Assembly: GCA_026014805.1 (NCBI GenBank) | Contig: JAOZHR010000010.1 | Span: forward strand, 62,001 to 126,000 | Length of the DNA stretch: 64,000 nt | Direction: 5' to 3' | From: Candidatus Bathyarchaeota archaeon | Lineage (GTDB): Archaea; Thermoproteota; Bathyarchaeia; Bathyarchaeales; SOJC01 | Notes under the pieces: generated by a model | The model's database searches: none | The model's input: the letters and a program-made list of their open reading frames with translations, nothing else | Told to the model about the DNA's origin: nothing | Part shown: positions 16,220 to 24,017 of the stretch, piece by piece | Layout: each line of letters begins with the position of its first letter | How positions within the stretch are numbered: position 1 is the stretch's first letter | Position numbers and translations under genes: made by a program

Positions 16220-17082
16220 ATGCATGCACCTAAATTCATGCAAATACCAGCCAGCTTTGATATGAAAGAATCAATTCAAAGGATGAAAGAATTCAAGAAG
16301 TCTTTTCCTGCCCCAGTACCCGACTTCACTGCGTCATATTTTTTATTTCAACTATCCAAAGAGCCACCTACAACGATAAGAAATCTCATTAATAAAAGTC
16401 TTCATACGCTTAATAGTCAACTAAGTAAATATGCTAAACCACTTTCCACGAACGACTTACTATACTTGGTTAGGGTATGGGCTTTCTTTTCAGAGAAAAG
16501 CAACGCAGTGAATGAGTTTTATAGATACTATTCGAGAGGATTGGACAAAATCTTGACTGCTAATCCATTGAATAAGAGGGATATCTATCAAAGTGTTCTC
16601 TTTCATTTTGCATGCATGAATGGACTAAGCTTCATGACCTTAGGAGGATAGTTGATATCATTTCGGTAGCCTCTAACGGGCATGTATGGACACCTTTTTT
16701 CATGATCCAAAAAGGGGCCTTAACTCAATGGAATGAAGGCGTGAAAGGAAGCGACTTTAGTGGTTCAATTGGAGTAGTACGCACCAAACAAAAATCAATC
16801 TTCATGAACCGCGTAAGAAAGGGATTAGGTATCCGAAATAATACCGTTTTTGAGTCCGTATGTCGATCCCTAAGGCAGGAGGAAGACTATGGATTGGAAT
16901 TTCGTCTTGTAAGGTTGTTTTCTTCATTGGAGATGCTGGTTGGTCCTTCGGGAATTGGTTGCGGTATGAGAATTGCATGGTTGTTGGAAAAGGAACCCGA
17001 ACTGCATGCATGCCTCACAAATCCAGAATCGAAGAGGGCAGAGATGGGCACTATGCATATCGGGCCCCCTCCACCGGAGTAG
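16220..17082 (+). pseudogene. hypothetical gene broken by a frame change at a GCAT repeat tract
   Basis: Two overlapping open frames (16220-16651 and 16612-17082) look like one gene of about 290 codons. The frame changes at GCATGCATG (16610-16618). One more 4-base GCAT unit would join them, giving ...LFHFACMHEWTKLHDLRRIV. The start codon also lies in an ATGCATGCATGCA tract. The N-terminal half is helical; the C-terminal half contains GHVWTPFFMIQKGALTQW and GVVRTKQKSIFMNRV. No family is recognised. The last 80 bases run antisense to another candidate frame, so the 3' end may be truncated at the GCATGCATGC at 17004. Confidence 0.45.
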
Positions 17083-17240
17083 TCATAGATGATTGCGTAA
17101 TCGTTCTTCCAGTCTTCGCGCCATACAATTCGAAGCCTTCCTCCAAACTCTGAAGATCGTACAACATGCAAGACTCGACCTCCTCGAATCCATATGTTTC
17201 TCCCTTTTTTCTCGTATCCGAAATTCAGTATCTCCTTCAA
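16887..17240 (-). CDS. hypothetical protein, possibly truncated
   Basis: A TTG-started frame that follows the zinc-ribbon gene upstream by 27 bp, with GGAGG about 15 bases ahead. Its first 75 residues look protein-like (LRIVWREDWKNDYAIIYDYS, then GGGGPICIVPISALF). The remainder after the GCATGCATGC at 17004-17013 looks random. It overlaps the 3' end of the opposite-strand gene, so only one of the two can be fully real there. It may be a gene truncated by a rearrangement at the GCATGC tract. Confidence 0.35.
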   Translation of the reverse strand: MKEILNFGYEKKGRNIWIRGGRVLHVVRSSEFGGRLRIVWREDWKNDYAIIYDYSGGGGPICIVPISALFDSGFVRHACSSGSFSNNHAILIPQPIPEGPTSISNEENNLTRRNSNP

Positions 17241-17267
17241 CCATTTCTTAATAGCCTCCTATGTTTT

Positions 17268-18212
17268 TCAATAGCTTCTATCCTTCCACCTACACCCACC
17301 ATCGAAGTTAGTGCAACCTCGATATAGTTCTCTTGTCTTCCTAGCCCTCCGCCACACCAATGGTGATCCACATGAAGGGCATATGCCTGCTGATCGCCCT
17401 CTGATAGCTCCAGCTTGATCTTGAGACACCATTTTTTCTGTGTTCTTCTTGCTTCTCTTATGCCAAAAGAAGAGAGGAAGATCGTACAACTCGTAAGCAT
17501 TTGTGCAGAAATACTTCGCTACCATTTCGCTTGCAGCAATCAAGCTGTCTATATCATTTCCGGCTTGCTGTATCAGATTAAGATTGGTTAACTCCATTCT
17601 TACATGGCTGTCAGGAATACAACATACTATAGGATTGTACTGATATCTCCCAGTTTCTTTGAACTGAATTCTCAGCTCTCTGAAGATCAGGAAGGATTTC
17701 ACTGTGAAATATGCCTTTGCCTTGTATTCTCTTGGATTGAAGATACCGTAGAGCTGCCTGAGTCGATTAATGTCAATCTCCTTGTTACCAATCCCTGGGA
17801 GTTCTAGTACTCTTCTGATTTCTTGCCACACATTCCCTCTCTGGGTTTTTCCAGTGGCTATGAACTTGAGTAAAACGAAGGTATTCGGATTCTGGATCCC
17901 CTTGTACGCAATATTCTTTAAATCTTCACGAAATTCACCTTTTGATTCTGCTTCCCTGAAATGCTCTAACGTGTAGTCTTTTTTGATAGTTTGAAAAACC
18001 TGTTCTCCTTTACCAGCTTCATAAGTGGGTTCATTATTCCACAATGCTGCAAGCACAAATAGATGAAATAGCTGGTCTTCATCCAACTCGCCTTTACAGT
18101 TCAGTTTTATTCCGAGCTTTCCAGCCCATGATAATAATCGCTTGTTCTGCACCCTGTCACTATGATGTTTCATAAACCATTCTGCTATTTCAGCACATTC
18201 AATGGAGTTCAA
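17268..18212 (-). CDS. hypothetical protein with C-terminal topoisomerase-type zinc ribbon
   Basis: A 314-residue protein. The last 40 residues form a zinc finger of the topoisomerase I type: CPSCGSPLVWRRARKTRELY, then RGCTNFDGGCRW. The N-terminal 270 residues are alpha/beta and include CAEIAEWFMKHHSDRVQNKR and LELPGIGNKEIDINRLRQLY, the latter reminiscent of a helix-hairpin-helix-like turn. DNA binding is likely from the zinc ribbon. Not assigned to a named family. The downstream gene on the same strand (16887-17240) is 27 bp away. Confidence 0.6.
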   Translation of the reverse strand: MNSIECAEIAEWFMKHHSDRVQNKRLLSWAGKLGIKLNCKGELDEDQLFHLFVLAALWNNEPTYEAGKGEQVFQTIKKDYTLEHFREAESKGEFREDLKNIAYKGIQNPNTFVLLKFIATGKTQRGNVWQEIRRVLELPGIGNKEIDINRLRQLYGIFNPREYKAKAYFTVKSFLIFRELRIQFKETGRYQYNPIVCCIPDSHVRMELTNLNLIQQAGNDIDSLIAASEMVAKYFCTNAYELYDLPLFFWHKRSKKNTEKMVSQDQAGAIRGRSAGICPSCGSPLVWRRARKTRELYRGCTNFDGGCRWKDRSY

Positions 18213-18437
18213 TCAGTTCCCGCAGTGTAAGTTCTTGTCCTTTTGACTTTAATGTTTTGAGGGATTTTTTGATGCCGGTTGTCTACGGAAAGGGAAATGG
18301 AGGAGTTTTCTCGGTGACATAATGCTTATAGCTGCACTCCTTCCTTACCTGAATTAATGTCACCCTGTATGTTTATGATCTTGGGTTTGGGGTTATAGAC
18401 AACGCTGAAAATAAACAAGCTGCTGGGCAACAAAGTC

Positions 18438-19406
18438 GTGCTTGCCGGAGATTCACTACTTGATCCCATCTATCTCACTAAAATCGCAATTATGCTTAAG
18501 GCCTTTGGTGCCATCGCTGCCGTAAATAAAGTGGATTATCTCTATTTGCAGGCTCTTCATGGCGGAGATATCCCTGATATTGACGGCGTCGCAGGTATTG
18601 ACGCTGACTACACCTACCAAGACACGATCATTGAACAGAACGATCGAAGTCTAGAAGATATTATGAGTCCTACGACAACGATTGCGTCAGAAAGAGGCTC
18701 CTTAGCCCTCACGCATGCTCTCATAGAGCACAGGATCTTTGAACTCTACAATTTCGGGAACAATTATCCTGATGGAATTTGCTTTCTACAGACTGGCGAC
18801 CCGAACAAAGGCAGTTCTAAACCAGCACATGAGCAAAAGCCTTCTTTTTACGGTGAAGGATCGCTTGTTGGAGACGTGCTTTTCGGCACTCCCGAAAGTC
18901 TTCAATGGCGGAGCTTTCTTGAGAAACTTCCGGTACAATATAGCGAGGATTTGTCAACCGCGGATTTCTCAAACAGGCAGATATGGACTCGTGTTGCTGC
19001 CGTAGGAAGATGCGCAAGAACCAAGGAACCGCTACTAACACACAGCTCTTGGACCGCCGATTGGTTGCAGAAAGCTGACCTGATGAAATTTTCCCGGCTG
19101 CCAATCGAGGAGGCGTGCCCGATACTAAATCAGACAGTGACATCTCAAGCAAGTCGTCTCACAGTAGAAGCTTTTGCTGCTTCCTTAGATGACCTCATTG
19201 CTCAAGCACTCATTCGTGATGCTGTCGAAGAATTGAAGCGAATCGATCATCAAATGCAACGTGCTCGTAGGGAGGACAGTCTGCTATTGATCCTAAAACT
19301 CATTGTAAGCGGGGTTGCTGGTGTAGTTTCCCTCCATCCTGCAGTCGGATCGGCAGTGACTCTTTGCTCATACCTGTACCAACGCTTGAGATTCTTAGGA
19401 AAGTAA
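18438..19406 (+). CDS. hypothetical protein with C-terminal hydrophobic segment
   Basis: A 322-residue protein, not recognised. It opens VLAGDSLLDPIYLTKIAIML; the same frame continues 13 codons upstream without an ATG, so a non-standard start or 5' truncation is possible. Middle region: TTTIASERGSLALTHALIEH. Near the C-terminus is a helix rich in charges (ELKRIDHQMQRARREDSLLL) and then a membrane-like segment LKLIVSGVAGVVSLHPAVGS, as in effectors that insert in membranes. No catalytic motif is visible. Confidence 0.5.
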   Translation: MLAGDSLLDPIYLTKIAIMLKAFGAIAAVNKVDYLYLQALHGGDIPDIDGVAGIDADYTYQDTIIEQNDRSLEDIMSPTTTIASERGSLALTHALIEHRIFELYNFGNNYPDGICFLQTGDPNKGSSKPAHEQKPSFYGEGSLVGDVLFGTPESLQWRSFLEKLPVQYSEDLSTADFSNRQIWTRVAAVGRCARTKEPLLTHSSWTADWLQKADLMKFSRLPIEEACPILNQTVTSQASRLTVEAFAASLDDLIAQALIRDAVEELKRIDHQMQRARREDSLLLILKLIVSGVAGVVSLHPAVGSAVTLCSYLYQRLRFLGK

Positions 19407-19532
19407 CGTGCATTGCAGAAGATCCAAACTCAGATCAGGCAAGAATGTCCATGCTTCGTGTCTTCCTGGTTTCACGGCAAAGCGCGCACGAGCATATAGA
19501 AGGAAAGCTTAATTCTAAAATGGTATTGAGTA

Positions 19533-20612
19533 ATGATAAAAATGAACATAAAACAGAAATTAACTGCGATCGCGACAGCTCTCAGAGGGATAAGATCAAG
19601 AATTTACTATCGTTTTTCTTGCTTTCGAGGGTATTGTCCAACTTCAGATGAGATAGAAAACAGTAAGATAAAGAGTTTGGCAAGTAGGCTTGAGGCGGGC
19701 TCGTATAGAGAGACCTTGACAAACATATTAGAATGGCAAGAAAGAAACATAGTATTCTGGACTGAAAGACATCCGATTGTGAGCGTATTGTTTTATGCAG
19801 GTCTTATATCTCTCTTTACCTTCAGTATCGGCCTAGTTGTTCTCCTTTTTATAATAATCCGAAATATCGAGCTGTTATGGTTGTTACCGTGGTTTATTGT
19901 AATATGGTTTGTAATGTTAGTGAGCAGCATTGCGACGACACTCGCAATAATGATATGGATTATCTATGGTAATAGAAAAATCCCAGTAATGGAAGGACTC
20001 ATAAATGCACTCAGACCAAATATTCCAATTAATGCACTTCTTGAAAAAAAGCTAGGTGTTTGTAGAGATTATGCAAAGCTGACAGCTTGCTTGCTGTCAA
20101 ACATCTACCCTAATGGAGAAATCTATTTCGCTCATGCCCCCAATCATACAGCGACTGGAATAATCGTTGAAAACAGATTATACATGCTAGATCAACGTTT
20201 ACCTATATTGACAATAGACAGATGGAATGACTACAGAAAGCCCAAAAAATCAGATAGGATAGAAAAACTCGACCCTATCAAAAAGACTCTGCAGAAAGCT
20301 GACAAGAGGACTTTTCTGCAGACAAAGGATAAATCTGAGCTAAATACCGAAAAGTTAGCCAATAAAATGACTGAACTCCTGAACATAAAAGAACAACCAG
20401 ATGACAAAGCGATTTCACTTCAGAAACCAATACCATGGAAGAATGGCGCTATTCTCTATGAAGAAAATGAAATGGTTGATTATTCTCTTACAAGATATCT
20501 CGAAACGAAAATTTCGAGTGAACTAATAAGAATAAATCAAATAACAAGAATTGAGATAAGTCGTCACAAAAATGACCTAACGTTTCTAGTTCGCTTTAGC
20601 CAGAATAAATAA
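19533..20612 (+). CDS. membrane protein with transglutaminase-like domain
   Basis: A 359-residue protein. Two long hydrophobic stretches (about 90-150) anchor it. The downstream domain has the transglutaminase/cysteine-protease triad order: Cys in KLGVCRDYAKLTACLL (about 180), His in HAPNHTATGI (about 212) and Asp in YMLDQRLPIL (about 229). Archaeal members of this superfamily are usually peptidases rather than cross-linkers. The C-terminal 120 residues are lysine-rich and probably cytoplasmic. Several ATG codons precede; 19533 is the first in frame. Confidence 0.7.
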   Translation: MIKMNIKQKLTAIATALRGIRSRIYYRFSCFRGYCPTSDEIENSKIKSLASRLEAGSYRETLTNILEWQERNIVFWTERHPIVSVLFYAGLISLFTFSIGLVVLLFIIIRNIELLWLLPWFIVIWFVMLVSSIATTLAIMIWIIYGNRKIPVMEGLINALRPNIPINALLEKKLGVCRDYAKLTACLLSNIYPNGEIYFAHAPNHTATGIIVENRLYMLDQRLPILTIDRWNDYRKPKKSDRIEKLDPIKKTLQKADKRTFLQTKDKSELNTEKLANKMTELLNIKEQPDDKAISLQKPIPWKNGAILYEENEMVDYSLTRYLETKISSELIRINQITRIEISRHKNDLTFLVRFSQNK

Positions 20613-20857
20613 TGGTAGAATGCGCTTACACCTGCAAACTCTAGCTTTTTGCGGTTTTTACCTTTATACTGATATATTGAATATTTTAATAGACCTTTCC
20701 CCTCGCGCGCCTAAAGACGAGATATCTCCCGAAGTCACGTGTCAAGCACGGCAGTCTTGTGATTGATATAGCCAATGCGCGCGCGCATATGTGCTTCTCA
20801 TCTTATTCGGCAAAGTCTTTTATAATTCGCGCTGGCTCTCTTTTTTTGGAAGATATA
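20613..20857. other. intergenic with palindromic repeat copy 7 and GC-alternating tracts
   Basis: Contains GACGAGATATCTCCCGAAG (20716-20734), a diverged copy of the dispersed repeat, and two alternating CG tracts (20704-20711 and 20774-20784). A TATA-like TTTATAAT at 20818-20825 precedes the small frame starting at 20858. Confidence 0.45.
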
Positions 20858-21007
20858 ATGAGTTTAATCAAATCATTATGGGCATTCGCAGGTGCCTTTG
20901 CTGTCTTTCTGTTGTTGTGGCTTCTCAGACTGCTTAATGCATGCATGTATCCTTCACATTGGTTGAAAGCACTTATTTTGCATCGAGTTGACATACAAGA
21001 AATTTGA
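20858..21007 (+). CDS. possible small membrane protein
   Basis: A 49-residue frame starting MSLIKSLWAFAGAFAVFLLL with one strong hydrophobic helix. A TATA-like box lies about 36 bp before the ATG. The sequence loses protein character after the ATGCATGCATG tract at 20937-20947, so it may be a gene truncated there. Low certainty. Confidence 0.3.
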   Translation: MSLIKSLWAFAGAFAVFLLLWLLRLLNACMYPSHWLKALILHRVDIQEI

Positions 21008-21308
21008 AAGCTCTCTGAACCTTGGGCTGAAAGAACATATTGAAGGCACTTATACGTTTGAATTATTGGACTGCAAAAAGAATTAAAGGGTACGTGCTTA
21101 TTGGAGCGCGCGCGCTAACGGTTTCCCAAAACACCAAGCATATCACATTGTGAGTCAACGACGAACTAGGTGGAAAAACATTTGGTAAGGAATCTACTGC
21201 TTGAAAGCAAAGCGAAGTAGACGCCGGTCAGACTTCTGATATACTACCCTTCCTCTTACTTGTCTGACGTGATATCTTCATGTACAGATAACGAGTCTTC
21301 ACTGAATG
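21008..21308. other. intergenic, no gene seen
   Basis: About 300 bases with an alternating GCGCGCGCGC tract near 21106. No open frame or RNA structure is recognised. Confidence 0.4.
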
Positions 21309-21929
21309 CTAGAAGGAATCTTTGATCCCGATTGACATGTGGTATGGTAGGATTTGGCTAGCACCGTCATGTAAAGTCTTGTAAGCTGCATAATTCAGCG
21401 ATCTTATTATAGCTCGTAAAGTCATTAGTTCACGTTTTGAGTAGTACCAATCAAAGAGCAGCTTTGTGGAATTTTCATGGCATACATCGTCCCAATGAGC
21501 ATTAGGATCAAGTGTGGTGACTCGCTTGTTAAGGAACATCTTGAGCCCTTTAATTGATGCAATTCTGGGAATCTTCACAGTTCTTGCACATTCAGAAATA
21601 GATGCATATTCGGGATCCTTCCGATATTTTGAAAGAGCAGTCAAAACCACTGATGCCCTTACTTTCGTTAACCAAGGGAAATTGTTCTTAGCGAATTGAG
21701 CAACATCTGAAACGTTCATGTGATCGACACCATCTACTAGCATTGCCACATTAGAAAAACCTGCTTTAGTGATTATACACTCAATCAAATCATTTATACA
21801 AGCTACTCTGTCATCTAGAAAATACTCTTTCTCAATGATTGTGTTTGCAACTCTTTTGATTTCTCCGCTAACGCTTGCCTCAATGCGAAGAATTTGAGGA
21901 ATTATACTAAATGCATGCATCTTCAACAT
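21309..21929 (-). pseudogene. C-terminal fragment of a P-loop (STAND/AAA-type) ATPase
   Basis: A 206-residue frame with a Walker B-like strand and following switch region (NVAMLVDGVDHMNV at about 60-73, then ASVVLTALSKYRKD) but no Walker A. It looks like the rear half of an NTPase domain plus its lid and helical C-terminus. The frame begins at an ATGCATGCAT tract (21911-21920), consistent with truncation at that point. It is probably not functional as an ATPase. Confidence 0.5.
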
Positions 21930-21965
21930 TTATATAAACACAGAAAATAATGTCATTGAAGAGAA

Positions 21966-22688
21966 ATGTCTGAGCAGTATCGTTTTATGCGATATTATTT
22001 GCCTGGATCCCTTTTCTTTACCTATCTACTAATCCTTATTATCCTGAATCTATCTCCCAATACCATTAAATCTTTACAGGACAATTGGGGTCAAATCGGT
22101 GGGATCATTTTAGGATTATTAGGAGCGAGTCCCATTGCTGGATATATAATCTATTCCGTATACAACGAATATGATTATGAGCGTTTATCAAAAAAAAATC
22201 GACCTGCTCTAGAATATATAGAAAATCTAGATTTTATAGAAGATAAAACCAGGTGCAAGCACTATCAAGATCAACTTAGATGTTTCCTTCAGAAAAAAGA
22301 ATTCTTGGATCTAATTTATCATACAACTTTGATAAAAAGCAAAGAAGACAATCTTAAGATTGGCCCAGAAATACTTCAAACTTTAAAGAATCATTTGTCG
22401 AATTTCGCTACCAGACGAGTTTCAGGCTTGTGGGTTCCATTTTTCTCATTTCTTTTTTTGTTTCCTACTGCAATATTGTTAGGAATATTTGATGTCAGCT
22501 TCACAATAAGACTACCATATACTATCGGTATGTTTCTAGTCATCTTGATAATATCATTTGTTCTACTTCATGGTCATAAAAGGGTTCTTTATGAGGCATA
22601 TACCTTGGAGGTTTACATGATAAGAGCCAAACATGAAGAGGTTGAAGAACTTTTAAAAAGGCTGTTCGAAATTTCAACTGAAACCTAA
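21966..22688 (+). CDS. hypothetical four-helix membrane protein
   Basis: A 240-residue protein. Hydrophobic segments lie at about 12-30, 43-65, 150-170 and 183-202, with a charged central loop (DKTRCKHYQDQLRCFLQKKE) and a helical cytoplasmic tail (KHEEVEELLKRLFEISTET). Not recognised. It starts 37 bp from the divergent ATPase fragment and ends 38 bp before the deacetylase-like gene, with which it may be co-transcribed. Confidence 0.6.
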   Translation: MSEQYRFMRYYLPGSLFFTYLLILIILNLSPNTIKSLQDNWGQIGGIILGLLGASPIAGYIIYSVYNEYDYERLSKKNRPALEYIENLDFIEDKTRCKHYQDQLRCFLQKKEFLDLIYHTTLIKSKEDNLKIGPEILQTLKNHLSNFATRRVSGLWVPFFSFLFLFPTAILLGIFDVSFTIRLPYTIGMFLVILIISFVLLHGHKRVLYEAYTLEVYMIRAKHEEVEELLKRLFEISTET

Positions 22689-22726
22689 TAAACGTTGACT
22701 TACACTTTTCGTTATAGTGTCTCCTA

Positions 22727-23503
22727 ATGAATTCTGGCTGGGCATCTGACTTCAGTTATAGTTACTTTAGAAAGATTCTACAAACTGTAAAGTCCAATTT
22801 TGAATTACATCTATTATCGCAAGCACCTCAAATAGTGGGAAAACTCGGTAGGTCTAAGCTGATTCTCCGTCACGATGTCGACGTTTCACTGAAAAGGGCA
22901 CTTAGAATGGCGAGAATTGAGAAGGATTTCGGAATACGTGCTACCTATATGGTAATGACAGAATCGTCGTTGTATAACATAGAAGATGATACATCACGTG
23001 ATATACTTCAAAAAATCATGGACATGAAACATGAAATAGGATTACATATTGACCCGAGTCTACATAAAGAAACGGGTTCAATAGAATCAAGATTAGATTC
23101 TGCTTGTAAAAAATTGGAGAACGCAATCGGTCAGGTATCGTCATTTTCATTTCATAAACCCCCCAACAATGACCTAGAAAGATGTAAGCATGACCTATTG
23201 ATTAGCAATAGAGTGAATGCTTACGCAGAAGCATTAACTGGGCGTTCATGGGAAAGGTATCTCGCTGATTCATCAGGGTGTTGGAAACATGGGGAACCTT
23301 TGGCTTGGCTTAAGGAACCTAATATGCCTCTTCGTCAATTGCTTATTCATCCAATATGGTGGGGCGAGGAATACATGTCAAGAGAAAAACGCTTGCGTGC
23401 TTTTGTCTTGGAGGAAACCAGAATAAACTCGCGTATGTTAGATTACGCCAAAGCACTTCGCGAAAGTATCATAGAGACAATAAATGTCGAATTTGACCTA
23501 TAA
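22727..23503 (+). CDS. polysaccharide deacetylase-like protein
   Basis: A 258-residue protein of the NodB-homology/polysaccharide deacetylase-like superfamily. Motif 1 is ILRHDVDVSLKRALRMA (about 46-62) with the metal-ligand Asp pair. EKDFGIRATYMV follows, then KHEIGLHIDPSLHK (about 104-117) with the expected His ligand, and FSFHKPP later. The C-terminal part includes LLIHPIWWGEEYMS. Such proteins are often near glycan or S-layer genes; here the neighbour is a membrane protein of unknown role. The substrate is unknown. Confidence 0.7.
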   Translation: MNSGWASDFSYSYFRKILQTVKSNFELHLLSQAPQIVGKLGRSKLILRHDVDVSLKRALRMARIEKDFGIRATYMVMTESSLYNIEDDTSRDILQKIMDMKHEIGLHIDPSLHKETGSIESRLDSACKKLENAIGQVSSFSFHKPPNNDLERCKHDLLISNRVNAYAEALTGRSWERYLADSSGCWKHGEPLAWLKEPNMPLRQLLIHPIWWGEEYMSREKRLRAFVLEETRINSRMLDYAKALRESIIETINVEFDL

Positions 23504-24017
23504 GCAAGTTTCTTATTGCATGCATCATCGCCGCTGGAAACTACGGGGAAAGCTGGTAGTTATAAGCAATATCTTTGCCTTTTAGAAAAAACAACGTGGC
23601 ATGCACACAACTAAAAGAACCAATCAATAACAAGCTTAGTTTGAGGACTGTATTCTTCTCGTGGCTCATGCACATCGTTTCCATGTCATGAACGTCTATG
23701 GTTCTGTAAGGTTTAGCTATGTCTTATGCGTGTGCTCGTTTTCTACTTTATCCATGTATTGTAGAACGAGAGGGGTTTCAATGGATGTTTTGTTTACCTA
23801 CTGAATAGTCCGTTATATAGTGGTGGTCTTGTAGTAAAAACACAAAAACTACTTTTTGGCAGTTTCTCCAAAGTCTTCATGCGCGTCAGAAGAACATTTA
23901 TTCTATAATAGTGGAATAATGTAAGAGAGCTTTAGACTACTTCCTGTTAATTTTAGTCCAGCACAAATATAGCACTCTGCTTACACAAACACCAGCTTGT
24001 AGAGCTGATTTCTTAGG
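23504..24017. other. intergenic, no gene recognised
   Basis: About 510 AT-rich bases. Contains TGCATGCAT at 23517-23525 and, near 23905-23925, a stretch resembling one at 27228-27250 (GGAATAATGTAA shared), so both ends of the methyltransferase gene carry related sequence. No RNA gene is seen. Confidence 0.4.

Noticed and set aside
17237-17500. Minus-strand open frame overlapping the zinc-ribbon gene
   Set aside because: It lies in another frame of 17268-18212, which has the clear cysteine motif.
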